Below, piece after piece: positions 1-8,379 of a DNA stretch of 64,000 bases. How positions within the stretch are numbered: position 1 is the stretch's first letter; each line of letters begins with the position of its first letter. The notes under the pieces are model-generated. The model was not told the DNA's origin and ran no database searches. It saw only the letters and a program-made list of their open reading frames with translations. A program made the position numbers and the translations under genes. The stretch lies in NCBI GenBank assembly GCA_017307165.1, contig JAFKGK010000001.1, forward strand, positions 62,001 through 126,000, in the 5' to 3' direction. The stretch comes from Candidatus Melainabacteria bacterium. GTDB taxonomy: Bacteria > Cyanobacteriota > Vampirovibrionia > Obscuribacterales > Obscuribacteraceae.

Positions 1-30
1 CCTGTTCTGAAAGCATTAGACGACAAATAA
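1..30 (+). CDS. 3' tail of a gene entering from the left edge
   Basis: Frame 1 reads PVLKALDDK and stops at 28-30. Only nine residues are inside the window, so no family can be assigned. The reason to note it is that the same residues PVLKALD recur in frame in the next short ORF, which suggests a duplicated gene end. Confidence 0.35.
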   Translation, partial: PVLKALDDK

Positions 31-203
31 GAACGCTGAGAGTGTGTTGCTTTTAAGCTGGTTGAGCCGATGGACAGATTGCCGCCCCCCGGTGCTGCGC
101 AAAGGGGGCTACACAATCTACGCTATCGGCTCTATTGCTATAGGCACAAAGCAGAAAGAGCAAACTGCCCTCCCTTTTATGCCTGTTCTGAAAGCATTAG
201 ACG
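1..203 (+). repeat. 22-bp direct repeat, two copies 181 bp apart
   Basis: Bases 1-22 recur exactly at 182-203. Both copies are read as PVLKALD in a plus-strand frame. The stretch looks like a partial tandem duplication of a gene tail, cut by the window edge; how far the repeat extends to the left cannot be seen. Confidence 0.7.
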
Positions 204-244
204 GCGTAGCTGTAGGTGTCGCACCTGCTATTGAGAGCAAATAA
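44..244 (+). pseudogene. Short ORF with duplicated gene tail (remnant)
   Basis: This is a 66-codon frame with a non-ATG start and no clear ribosome binding site. Residues about 46-52 repeat the PVLKALD end of the preceding gene and are followed by a different C-terminus ending in AIESK. I recognise no domain. The repeated tail and lack of start signals favour a degraded duplicate over a working gene. A tiny ATG-started peptide from about position 180 is also possible but has no support. Confidence 0.3.
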
Positions 245-288
245 TCGATTGTAATTTGTGCCACCGTATTAAATACCACGAAATCGGG

Positions 289-480
289 CTATGAGGGCAA
301 AAGTCCCGCTGCCTTGAAATCGACCACAATCGAATCAAACGTAGCTACATCCGCGCGACTGCGGGCCACCATTTGCGCCCCGGCGATTGCCGCAAAGATT
401 GCACGAGCCCGAGGATCACATTCATTTTCTTTGAAGCCACTAGCCATCAGCATTTTGGACAGCCAAGCTATTATCGCGCA
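289..480 (-). pseudogene. TetR-family regulator, C-terminal remnant only
   Basis: The last ~63 codons of this minus frame read like the end of a TetR repressor ligand domain: DPRARAIFAAIAGAQ, then ARSR, then FD..V..F..AGLLPS, the typical final helix pattern. No helix-turn-helix lies upstream. The frame instead runs straight into the 3' end of the neighbouring membrane protein gene, and residues before about position 480 no longer look like TetR. A deletion that removed the N-terminal two thirds is the simplest reading. The family call is from motif memory, not a search. Confidence 0.6.
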
Positions 481-791
481 TGAATCAAATGATAAGCTGT
501 GATGTAATAAATAGAGGTAACCACGAATGGTGTCGAGCCGATTGCAATACAGCACAATGCGCCGACTTTTTCATCTCTTCCAATACGGCCAAATAAGGCG
601 TTTAGGCAAAATACAAATACGCTCCAGGTGATAAGAAGAAAGCCACAGATGCAAGGACTCACCCACGCTCTGTTTGTGGCTAGACCCTGCTCGCTGAGCA
701 GAATGCCTCTATATTGTACTGCGGCAAACGCCGCACAGACGGCGAGCGTGACTAGCCATGTTTTCTTCTCTGTCCAGACTATCTGCATCAA
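471..791 (-). CDS. Small multi-pass membrane protein, unknown function
   Basis: The 106-residue protein has three hydrophobic segments, at about 11-30, 42-65 and 77-98, and no recognisable domain. The start is supported by GAGGTGG seven bases upstream of ATG at 791. Its 3' end overlaps the edge of the TetR remnant, so the last residues may have been changed by the deletion that created the remnant. The family is unknown to me. Confidence 0.55.
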   Translation of the reverse strand: MMQIVWTEKKTWLVTLAVCAAFAAVQYRGILLSEQGLATNRAWVSPCICGFLLITWSVFVFCLNALFGRIGRDEKVGALCCIAIGSTPFVVTSIYYITAYHLIHAR

Positions 792-953
792 ACGACCACC
801 TCAATACCAATTTTCAATTCTTTCCACATATTTTGCCATCATGGTTCTATTGATTTTTTGTTTCTTTCTTGCAAGCACAAAGTAAAAATCTGATATATCT
901 AGCGACCGTCTTGCTTTTTGCGGTAGATTGAAGACTTTGCTTGAGGATCATCG

Positions 954-1604
954 GTGAAAAAGTGGCCGCGGCTTAATTGGCCCACAAAAATTGTTTGCAT
1001 TGTTGGGCTTGTATGCGTCAGTTACGTGGTATCCATCCTCTGGAGAGTAAGCCTCGCTGAGCAAGCATTGTATGGTCGCAGCGATCTGATCCCTTTTTCG
1101 TTGCATCCTCTGCGCTGCGATCTGCCGCCGAGTGAGGATTCGCATCTCGATACCACATATCGCTTTAATCGCGACGGCCAGACTATTGTCGTTTATACGC
1201 AGCTCATCAATAGCTTTCAACATGCCTATGGATCTGCGCTAGCAGCCTACGAATTGGGAGACGTAGCAGCAGATTACCTATTCAGAGCAAACGAATATTT
1301 TGAAGCCATTTGCTGGAAAAATTCGGGTTCGCTCAAATTTTATCTAGATACACGCAAAGATCTCGCCAACAACGCCGCTGGTCGCCGAGTAGGCATGATG
1401 GCCAGAGAGCGTGGACTGATAGGTGCTGCTGCCGATCAATACATGATAAAAGAAGTGCAGCACGGTTTAGCAGATGGACGAGTGATCAAGCATTGCGAAG
1501 ATGCTGTCGTTAATAGCCTGCCAACCTTGGTCGAGTCTGGTTGCCCTTTTTTAGCCGAGATACAAAAGGCACGAGGGAGCGACAAGACTGTAGATATCAA
1601 ATGA
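954..1604 (+). CDS. Membrane-anchored protein of unknown function
   Basis: The product is 216 residues from a GTG start with GAGGA about seven bases upstream. Residues about 12-32 form one membrane-spanning helix after a basic N-terminus. The remainder is soluble, with a helical middle part (residues 85-160, rich in Ala and Leu, including LGDVAADYLF) that could be TPR-like, though no repeat is clear. Topology would put the bulk outside the cytoplasm. It lies alone, 64 bases before a kinase gene on the same strand, so co-transcription is possible. Confidence 0.6.
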   Translation: MKKWPRLNWPTKIVCIVGLVCVSYVVSILWRVSLAEQALYGRSDLIPFSLHPLRCDLPPSEDSHLDTTYRFNRDGQTIVVYTQLINSFQHAYGSALAAYELGDVAADYLFRANEYFEAICWKNSGSLKFYLDTRKDLANNAAGRRVGMMARERGLIGAAADQYMIKEVQHGLADGRVIKHCEDAVVNSLPTLVESGCPFLAEIQKARGSDKTVDIK

Positions 1605-1668
1605 TAATTTGTGGTTTTTCGGGCCAAGCAGATCCGGGCATATAGATTTTGTCGCATGAGGGCCGATC

Positions 1669-3303
1669 TTGGACTACAAACAAAAGAGCAAAATAGAGCT
1701 CAAGGCCGTTTGTCCAGACTGCGGCCTGGTCATCTCGGATAAAGCCGAGAGCAACGTCACTCGATATTTGGCGGTAGAGAGCCGCTGCACCTGCAAACAA
1801 TTTGACCCATCAAATAACGCCGATGAGGCAATCAATCAAGACGCGATGCCCACCGATTTTTCGGGCATTTCTGCCAACCTCCCCGACCGCTACGAGATCC
1901 AGAGCCTCCTCGGGCAGGGCGGCATGGGTGCCGTCTACAAAGTCTGGGATCACCAGTTGCAAAAAACATTTGCCATCAAAATGCTCAATGCCAACCTCGT
2001 CGAGGACAAGAGCAGCCAAAAAAGATTTGAACAAGAGGCCCGTGCCGCCCGCGATCTCACCAGCGCCAATCTCGCTGCCGTTTACGATTTTGGCATGGGA
2101 CAAAAGGGCTCGCCTTATATCGTCATGGATTTTCTGGACGGCATCAGCCTCGACGTTTTGCTAGCCGACCAGGGCTCACTGGATGTTCCTCGCGCACAGG
2201 ATATCTTTGTACAGATCTGCGAAGCCATCACCCATGCTCACACTAAGGGCGTCGTGCATCGCGACATCAAACCCAGCAACATCATGCTCACTCGCAGCCA
2301 GGGCGGCAGCGACGTGGTCAAACTCGTCGACTTTGGCATCGCCAAAGTCCTACCCAGCCGCGACAGAGCAACGCAAAATCTCACTCAGACTGGCGACATA
2401 TTTGGCAGTCCAGTCTACATGTCTCCCGAACAATGCCTCGGCAACCCTCTCGATGCCCGCAGCGACATCTATGGCTTTGGCTGCGTCATGTACGAGACTC
2501 TGACCGGCCAACCACCATTTAATGCCGAAAACCCCATCAAAATCATCCTCAAGCATATAAACGACGAGCCCGTAGACCTCCGCCGACACCCAAATGCCAG
2601 CAACGTAAATGCATCCCTGGCTGCCGTGATAATGCGCTGCCTCGCAAAGGATCCAGCGGAACGCTATCAGAGCGCAGATCGATTATTGCAAGATTTGCAA
2701 GACATCCAGGATGGCAAATCGATTAGATTGAATGAAAGAAAAAAACATAAAGGAGAGCGCTGGCACCAAAAGCAGGTTTCGCGCAGGCAAGTCTCTGCCA
2801 TCATCGCCGGGATGACTGTGTTGGGAGCCTTTGCAAGCATCCCGATTTTTCTCATGCATTCATCACCATCATCCTCACCAGCACCACCGGCAGTGTCGTC
2901 TATTTCTGACCCCATCAGAGATGCAAACGATTTTGACAACAAATCCTACCAATATTTTGTCAACAGAGATTATGAAAAAGCCATACCATTGCTGCAGTTT
3001 GGCCTCAGTGCCTACAAAAACCGCGGACCGTATTATCTCGCCGACAACTATCAACATATCGGCAAATGCTACAAAGAGCTCGGCAAGCTCAAGACAGCCG
3101 TGCCATATTATGAAAAAGCCTTGAAAATATATGGCGATCAAAAAAAGATCCACGGCCCAGGATATGGTTTAGAAGCCGAAGCTCGCAGTGATTATGCTGC
3201 AGTATTAATCAAGTTGGGGCAGTCCGACAAGGCCAAAAGGGTCGCTGATGGCTCCTATACACCGGACACCGTAATCGAGCCAGCTCCAAACGTGGCCGAT
3301 TAG
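1669..3303 (+). CDS. Ser/Thr protein kinase: zinc ribbon, kinase, TM, TPR
   Basis: This is a Hanks-type kinase of 544 residues. A short zinc-ribbon-like start (CPDC at 15-18, then Cys40 and Cys42) precedes the kinase domain at about 74-345. Visible motifs are glycine loop GQGGMG (82-87), ATP lysine K104 in AIK, catalytic loop HRDIKPSN (197-204), DFG (221-223) and the GSPVYMSPEQ activation segment; all key residues are present. A transmembrane helix at about 375-396 leads to an outer part with tetratricopeptide-like repeats (about 430-520). The start is TTG with ATGAGGG eight bases upstream. It resembles the larger kinase at 4645-6927 in every domain, so the two are probably paralogues. The substrate is unknown. 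Confidence 0.92.
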   Translation: MDYKQKSKIELKAVCPDCGLVISDKAESNVTRYLAVESRCTCKQFDPSNNADEAINQDAMPTDFSGISANLPDRYEIQSLLGQGGMGAVYKVWDHQLQKTFAIKMLNANLVEDKSSQKRFEQEARAARDLTSANLAAVYDFGMGQKGSPYIVMDFLDGISLDVLLADQGSLDVPRAQDIFVQICEAITHAHTKGVVHRDIKPSNIMLTRSQGGSDVVKLVDFGIAKVLPSRDRATQNLTQTGDIFGSPVYMSPEQCLGNPLDARSDIYGFGCVMYETLTGQPPFNAENPIKIILKHINDEPVDLRRHPNASNVNASLAAVIMRCLAKDPAERYQSADRLLQDLQDIQDGKSIRLNERKKHKGERWHQKQVSRRQVSAIIAGMTVLGAFASIPIFLMHSSPSSSPAPPAVSSISDPIRDANDFDNKSYQYFVNRDYEKAIPLLQFGLSAYKNRGPYYLADNYQHIGKCYKELGKLKTAVPYYEKALKIYGDQKKIHGPGYGLEAEARSDYAAVLIKLGQSDKAKRVADGSYTPDTVIEPAPNVAD

Positions 3304-3312
3304 ATCAGTATT

Positions 3313-4134
3313 TTATTTCTGCGCCTCGATCAATAGACAGGTGTGAGGTATGAGATATGCTCCGCGATCGTCCTTGTATTGAGCAAAATTTTGGATGATT
3401 TTTGCGGTTGTCTCGTCTCCCTCTGTCTCATCACGCAACTGCTCAGGATGCACACGCAGCATATTTGTCAGCGATGTGCAGACCATGGCCTCCAGATCGC
3501 TCAAGGTAGCAAAATGATAATGCCAGGAAAAAGTATTTGCTGACACAATCGAAAGACCGGCTGCCGCAAAGTGCTCCTCAGCCTGTGCGCCAGGTGAAGC
3601 AACTATAGGCTGTTTGGGTTTGTCGAGGATTTGCTGCCTCATCTCCGCCATCGTCCTGAAAAGTGTGTTGAGGGACATATCGTGCCATACAGCGACCACC
3701 ATCTTGCCACCTGGCTTTAGGATGCGATGGGCTTCTGCTGCCGATCTTTGCGTATCGCCAAACATGCCCAGACCAAAACGCGAGATGATGTAGTCAAATG
3801 TATTTGGAGCAAAAGTGGTTTGCTCTGCCGACATCCTTTGAAAGCTGATATTTAGCATCTGTCGATCTTTTGCTTTTTGAGTAGCGATGGCGATCATGTT
3901 TTGCGCTGCATCTATACTCTCGATTGTGGCTGATGGATGCCGAGATGCCAGGGTCAAGCCCGGCTCGCCAGTGCCGCAGGCTACGTCCAGTATGTGAAAG
4001 GTGTCTAGATTTGCTGGCAGCTTCTCGATGATTGCCTCACCGACTGGTGCGATCAAAGTAAGAAAGCGATCATAACTACCGGCAAATTTATTGAAATCTG
4101 GTGTTTCAAACTTTGCGTTTTCATTTTTGAGCAT
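3313..4134 (-). CDS. SAM-dependent class I methyltransferase
   Basis: The 273-residue protein carries the Rossmann-fold motif I LDVACGTGEPGL (about 49-60), an acidic residue at the end of strand beta-2 (ESIDAA) and the post-motif region FDYIISRFGLGMF, as in the UbiE/Methyltransf_11 group. The substrate cannot be told from sequence. The start has a strong GGAGG eight bases upstream. It is transcribed divergently from an Rrf2 regulator across 57 bases, an arrangement that suggests the regulator controls it. The gene ends nine bases from the kinase gene coming the other way. Confidence 0.85.
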   Translation of the reverse strand: MLKNENAKFETPDFNKFAGSYDRFLTLIAPVGEAIIEKLPANLDTFHILDVACGTGEPGLTLASRHPSATIESIDAAQNMIAIATQKAKDRQMLNISFQRMSAEQTTFAPNTFDYIISRFGLGMFGDTQRSAAEAHRILKPGGKMVVAVWHDMSLNTLFRTMAEMRQQILDKPKQPIVASPGAQAEEHFAAAGLSIVSANTFSWHYHFATLSDLEAMVCTSLTNMLRVHPEQLRDETEGDETTAKIIQNFAQYKDDRGAYLIPHTCLLIEAQK

Positions 4135-4170
4135 GTTTGTTCCTCCGTAATCTATTGACTGGAGTTTATA

Positions 4171-4195
4171 TCATGTGGCACCATAAGACACATGA
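4171..4195. promoter_or_regulatory. Inverted repeat, candidate Rrf2 operator
   Basis: TCATGTG and CACATGA form perfect 7-base arms 11 bases apart. The repeat covers the start of the Rrf2 gene in the short space it shares with the methyltransferase. Autoregulation and control of the divergent gene are inferred from position only. Confidence 0.4.
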
Positions 4196-4632
4196 AAATG
4201 GACACCCGTTTATCAATGGCTTTACACGCTGTCCTGCATATTGCCGAGGCCGACTCATCAATCACGTCGGCAGATCTTGCTCAGCGCATGCGCGCGGATG
4301 CATCCGTCATCAGGCGCACCCTGAGCGGCTTGCGGCAAAAAGGTTATATCAAGTCGGACAAAGGACACGGTGGGGGCTGGCAGATCAATTGCGATTTGCG
4401 TGATGTGACCCTGTACGATGTCTACATCAGCGTGTCCAGTCCGACTGTCTTTACCCTGGGTGTTGCCGACAGAGAGTCGCAATGCCTGGTCGAGCGTGCA
4501 GTCAATGAGGTAATAAGGAGCGCCCTTGTTGATGCGGAGCAGATTTTGCATGAGCGACTAAAGAGTTGCAACCTGGCTCAACTATCTGCGGAGTTTAATG
4601 CGAAGTATCGAGAAGGGCATCGTCATAGCTAA
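4192..4632 (+). CDS. Rrf2-family transcriptional regulator
   Basis: The 146 residues match the Rrf2 winged-helix pattern: an N-terminal DTRLSMALHAVLHIAE helix, the recognition region ADASVIRRTLSGLRQKGYI (about 35-53), and a Gly-rich wing (KGHGGGWQI). Cysteines are at 67, 98 and 126 and do not have the close spacing that holds an iron-sulphur cluster in IscR or NsrR. It therefore resembles the cluster-free, YwnA-like branch. It is divergent from a methyltransferase gene that it may regulate. ATG codons at 4192 and 4198 are both possible starts. Confidence 0.85.
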   Translation: MKMDTRLSMALHAVLHIAEADSSITSADLAQRMRADASVIRRTLSGLRQKGYIKSDKGHGGGWQINCDLRDVTLYDVYISVSSPTVFTLGVADRESQCLVERAVNEVIRSALVDAEQILHERLKSCNLAQLSAEFNAKYREGHRHS

Positions 4633-4644
4633 ATAGATCTATTG

Positions 4645-6927
4645 TTATTCGGCGCTACGCCCTTCAAGTCTGCGCTGTTCCAAAGGTATCCGTCGCTTTA
4701 GGGTGGCGATTTCTTTTTTGAGCTGCAATGCCGCTCCTGCATCGCCCTTTCTCTCAAAATAATCAGCCCGAGCATTGAGGGTCTCTATAAATAGGCGGTA
4801 ACCACGCGTCTTGCGCGCATCCTTAAAATCTGGTTTTTCACTATATGGTTGCAATACTTTGTACGCAACATCGAGCTCTTCGCCGGCTTTTGCCAAACTA
4901 TTGAGGTCACGATCTATCTGCCCTAGCCGCAGCCATGCATTAGCCACATCCAGCTCGTCTACTTCGTTGGGACGCATACGGTGCGCTTCTTGCAAGATGT
5001 CTTTGGCCGACTCCAGTAATGGTCTGACCTGGTCTGTTTCATCCTGAGCCCAATGGCAATAAGCCAGCTCTGTCTTGAGTTTGGAAAGCTTGGTGTCGCC
5101 ACCATCGGCAAAGTGCTCGTAAGTGTCGATCGTGCGCCGCAAGAGGGTTTCTTGATCTTCGTATAGTTCGAGTGCGTAGAGCTGCTTGGATATAGAAAGA
5201 ACCGCGGGCATGGCCGTGATCATATCCAGTTTAAGCTCGTTATGAGTAGTGGCACTGCCTTTGCCTTGCTCGCGCGCTTTGTCGATGCGATTGAGCTCGG
5301 TCATTGCTCTATCGAGACTGGCTAATGCTCTCTGCCGAGTTATATCGGTGAGGCGCATGATGATCTTTTCGCGTTCGTCGTATTTATTCCAGTTTGTGTA
5401 CAGCATCAACTCTACATTAAGCACACTGGCCATACGGCTAAACTTTTCACCAAACTTGCTTGCTGTTTTTTCTGCCTCTTTAAGCGTCTTTTCTGCTTCG
5501 GCAAAATTTTGCTCTTTCACCAGGCTCTCGCCGCGCCACAATTGATAGGTGTAGATCCAGCGAGTAAGGATTGTACCTGAGTCATTGGCAGGGCCTGGCC
5601 AAAAGAGGATAAAGGCTATAAATGAGGCAACGACGCACAAGGTGATGACGCCAAACGAAGCTTTGATAGCTGTTTTTTGCCGACCGGAAAGCGTAAGCAT
5701 GATGGTGGATTTTTGGCTGTCACCGCTTTTGGTGCCAGGCTGTGCTGCCAAAGAGGAGCCTGTTTGTACGATGACTGTGCCATTTGGTGTCATCGCAGCC
5801 ATGTCGATAGACATATTGCTATCATTTTGTGGAGGCTTTGTGATCAGAGAGCTGGCAGACAAGCCGGATTTTGGTTTGGATTTTATATCCTGCTCCGTTA
5901 CCTGCAATTGGTCTGCTGGTTTGAGATTGTGACCCGTCGAAGTCGGGCGCGGCGAGCCGAGCCTGGGCAGGGTCTCATGAAAAAGAAACTCGTATAGATG
6001 CGCCGCGCTCTCAAATCTGTCATCCGGGCGTTTAGCGAGCAAAGCCTCCACCGCTTGCGACATCTCATCGCTAAACGTGAGATTGGGAGCCGCAGTGCTA
6101 AGATTTGGCGCAGTTTCTGCGAGATGCTTTTGCATGGTCTCTAGCGCTGTATTGCCTATGATAGGACGGCGACCAGTCAAAGCCTCAAAGGTCAAACATC
6201 CTAGCGAGTAAAGATCGGAGCGTGCGTCCAGGGGTTTGCCCGCGCATTGCTCTGGGCTCATATATAGTGGCGAGCCAAAGACCTCTCCCGTCCGGGTCAG
6301 GTTTTGTCCAGCACCATCAGGGCCATCGGCCATCTTGGCGATACCAAAATCGACGATTTTGAGCAGGATACTATCCTCTTGTCCTTGCATCAAAAACAGG
6401 TTGCTGGGCTTGAGATCGCGATGGATCACCCCTTTGGAGTGTGCGTGATCCAGGCCGAGCAGAGTCTGGCGCAGGACCTCGCGGACTATTTCTTCGTTTA
6501 GGTGCGTCTCGCGCTCGAGTATAGAGCCGAGATCCTCACCATCGAGAAAATCCATGACCAGATAGGCTCTGCCATCATTGGTGATACCAAAATCGTGCAT
6601 ACCGACGATATTTGGGTGGGAGAGGTTGCTAGCGGCCTTGGCCTCGTACTGAAAACGCTGAAAGAGCGAATTGTCCGATGTCAAAAAGGGGTGCAGCAAT
6701 TTGACCGCGCAAATGCGGTCCATGTATTGGTGGCGCGCCTTATAGATGACGCTCATCCCGCCCGAGCCGAGCACGGAGAGGATTTCGTATTTATCCGCCA
6801 AAAGCTTGCCGATAAGCGGATCTTTCATCATAGGGACAATCTGCCCGCCGTCTTGCGGACAAACCAGGAGACCTTCTTCCTGGTATTCTTTTTTGCAGAT
6901 TAAGCAGACTTTTTGCAGCGCAGCCAT
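4645..6927 (-). CDS. Ser/Thr protein kinase: zinc ribbon, kinase, TM, TPR
   Basis: This 760-residue Hanks kinase starts with a ribbon CLIC (8-11) followed by CPQDGG at 23, a pattern seen on many bacterial kinases. The kinase domain spans about 47-318: GSGGMS loop (54-59), K76 in AVK, HRDLKPSN (169-176), DFG (193-195) and GSPLYMSPEQ. A Ser/Thr/Pro-rich linker (about 325-415) leads to a membrane helix at about 424-444. The last 300 residues are helical repeats of TPR type. All catalytic residues are present. It has the same plan as the kinase at 1669-3303 but a longer linker and TPR region. It probably senses something outside the membrane through the repeats. Confidence 0.92.
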   Translation of the reverse strand: MAALQKVCLICKKEYQEEGLLVCPQDGGQIVPMMKDPLIGKLLADKYEILSVLGSGGMSVIYKARHQYMDRICAVKLLHPFLTSDNSLFQRFQYEAKAASNLSHPNIVGMHDFGITNDGRAYLVMDFLDGEDLGSILERETHLNEEIVREVLRQTLLGLDHAHSKGVIHRDLKPSNLFLMQGQEDSILLKIVDFGIAKMADGPDGAGQNLTRTGEVFGSPLYMSPEQCAGKPLDARSDLYSLGCLTFEALTGRRPIIGNTALETMQKHLAETAPNLSTAAPNLTFSDEMSQAVEALLAKRPDDRFESAAHLYEFLFHETLPRLGSPRPTSTGHNLKPADQLQVTEQDIKSKPKSGLSASSLITKPPQNDSNMSIDMAAMTPNGTVIVQTGSSLAAQPGTKSGDSQKSTIMLTLSGRQKTAIKASFGVITLCVVASFIAFILFWPGPANDSGTILTRWIYTYQLWRGESLVKEQNFAEAEKTLKEAEKTASKFGEKFSRMASVLNVELMLYTNWNKYDEREKIIMRLTDITRQRALASLDRAMTELNRIDKAREQGKGSATTHNELKLDMITAMPAVLSISKQLYALELYEDQETLLRRTIDTYEHFADGGDTKLSKLKTELAYCHWAQDETDQVRPLLESAKDILQEAHRMRPNEVDELDVANAWLRLGQIDRDLNSLAKAGEELDVAYKVLQPYSEKPDFKDARKTRGYRLFIETLNARADYFERKGDAGAALQLKKEIATLKRRIPLEQRRLEGRSAE

Positions 6928-6966
6928 TGCTTAAGGATACTAGATAAACTATTTCTGGCGGTTGTC

Positions 6967-7881
6967 ATGGTAAAGATTATTCAAAATTGTGGGTATCTCG
7001 GCATGGGTATCATGGGCGCCTCGATGGCGGCCAACCTCGCCCGGTCGAGCAAAGCGGACGTATCTATCTGGAATCGTCAGCCGGCTTCGGCTGCATCGCA
7101 AGCCGGCATACAAAAAGCAACGGAGGCCGGTGCAAGATGGGTGCCGGATCTGGCGGAGATCGGAGCCCACAGTGATATCGTCTTTACCTGTCTTGGCGAT
7201 GAAAAAGACGTCGAACAAGTCATCATAGGCGATCTGGCTCCCCATTTGCGATCTGGGACTATCGTGGTGGATTTTAGTACCATCGGTCCGGAATCAGCGC
7301 GCACGCTGGCTGCTGCCTTGCAAAAAAAGTCTTGCGTTTTTCTTGATGCTCCGGTCACTGGAGGAGATGTCGGGGCGCGCAATGGCACCTTGACCATCAT
7401 GGTTGGAGGGGATCGCGTTGCATATGATGCTGCTTTGCCTTTATTGCAGCATATGGGCAAGAATGTGCATCATTGTGGCGAGCCAGGCTCGGGCCAGGCA
7501 ATGAAAATGGTCAACCAGATCCTTTGTGCTGTCAATTTGGTGAGCGTTTGCGAGGCATTTAAGGCTGCACGTGATCTTGATATCGACCCGGTCAAGGTCG
7601 TAGATATCCTGGAAAACGGTGCTGGCGGCTCCTGGGCCCTCACCAACCTTGGTCGGCGCATCAATAACGGAGATCTCAAACCGGCATTTTCTATCAAGCA
7701 TATGCTCAAGGATCTGAGACTGGTATTTGAAAACCTCGATCACACTGCGCCCGGTCTCGCAGGCACGGCCATGGCTCAGCGGTACCTGCAGGAGGTCTTG
7801 GAAGCCCAGAGTGCTAAGGATGCCGATGCTGCTACCAATTTGGGTACTCAGGCAATGATTGAGGCAAAGGCCTTCCAATAA
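6967..7881 (+). CDS. NAD(P)-dependent beta-hydroxyacid dehydrogenase (HIBADH/GLYR family)
   Basis: This belongs to the 3-hydroxyisobutyrate / tartronate semialdehyde / glyoxylate reductase family. Visible are the dinucleotide-binding GYLGMGIMG near the N-terminus, the substrate-binding DAPVTGGDVGARNGTL, and the catalytic-lysine segment GSGQAMKMVNQ, followed by the all-helical C-terminal domain. I chose ATG at 6967 (304 residues) over an upstream frame start because the latter would overlap the divergent kinase gene. The Rossmann motif begins at residue 9, as is usual. The exact substrate is not decidable; the thiolase downstream hints at branched-chain or fatty-acid breakdown. Confidence 0.85.
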   Translation: MVKIIQNCGYLGMGIMGASMAANLARSSKADVSIWNRQPASAASQAGIQKATEAGARWVPDLAEIGAHSDIVFTCLGDEKDVEQVIIGDLAPHLRSGTIVVDFSTIGPESARTLAAALQKKSCVFLDAPVTGGDVGARNGTLTIMVGGDRVAYDAALPLLQHMGKNVHHCGEPGSGQAMKMVNQILCAVNLVSVCEAFKAARDLDIDPVKVVDILENGAGGSWALTNLGRRINNGDLKPAFSIKHMLKDLRLVFENLDHTAPGLAGTAMAQRYLQEVLEAQSAKDADAATNLGTQAMIEAKAFQ

Positions 7882-7882
7882 T

Positions 7883-7898
7883 CATATGTATATGCATG
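7883..7898. promoter_or_regulatory. AT-rich imperfect palindrome before the MarR gene
   Basis: CATATGTATATGCATG has matching ends and centre (10 of 16 symmetrical positions). It sits 22 bases before the marR-type start, the usual place for an autoregulatory MarR operator. A TATGCT hexamer at 7910-7915 could be the -10 element, giving a nearly leaderless message. This is weak evidence. Confidence 0.25.
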
Positions 7899-7920
7899 TA
7901 TTTTCTGCTATGCTGAAAAT

Positions 7921-8379
7921 ATGAGCGATCCCACCTATTCCGATTTTTCATACCTCCATTCTCCTGGCTCCTGCCTCTGCAAGATTGTTCGACGTGCCGC
8001 GCGGGGCTTGACCAATCATTATGATCAGGCTTTGAGCTCGATCGGTCTAAAGGTCACGCAATACTCGATATTGAGCAGCATCGATCATGCCCAGCAGGTC
8101 TCCCTTGGAGAGTTGGCGGAGATGATGTCGCTCGACCAGACGACGACTACGCGCAATGTCAAGTTGCTCGAGGAGGCCGGATTGGTTGAGCGGGTGGCGC
8201 ACGCCGATAGTCGGGTCAAGCCTCTAAGATTGACTGGGGCAGGGAGAAAGAAGCTCTCTGATGCACGAGGGATTTGGCAGGGAGTGCAATCGGATCTGAT
8301 ATCACGGGTGGGGGCAGAGAGATTGCACGATATGCTCGAGACGGCAGCTTTGCTCGAAACAGCGATAGGTGAGGCATGA
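7921..8379 (+). CDS. MarR-family transcriptional regulator
   Basis: The 152-residue protein has the MarR winged helix: LKVTQYSILSSI, LGELAEMMSLDQTTTTRNVKLLEEAGLV (recognition helix) and a basic wing with DSR. No clear ribosome binding site precedes ATG 7921. Its stop overlaps the thiolase start (ATGA at 8376-8379), so the two genes are translationally coupled. The regulator probably controls this operon in response to an aromatic or acyl-type ligand; the ligand is unknown. Confidence 0.88.
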   Translation: MSDPTYSDFSYLHSPGSCLCKIVRRAARGLTNHYDQALSSIGLKVTQYSILSSIDHAQQVSLGELAEMMSLDQTTTTRNVKLLEEAGLVERVAHADSRVKPLRLTGAGRKKLSDARGIWQGVQSDLISRVGAERLHDMLETAALLETAIGEA

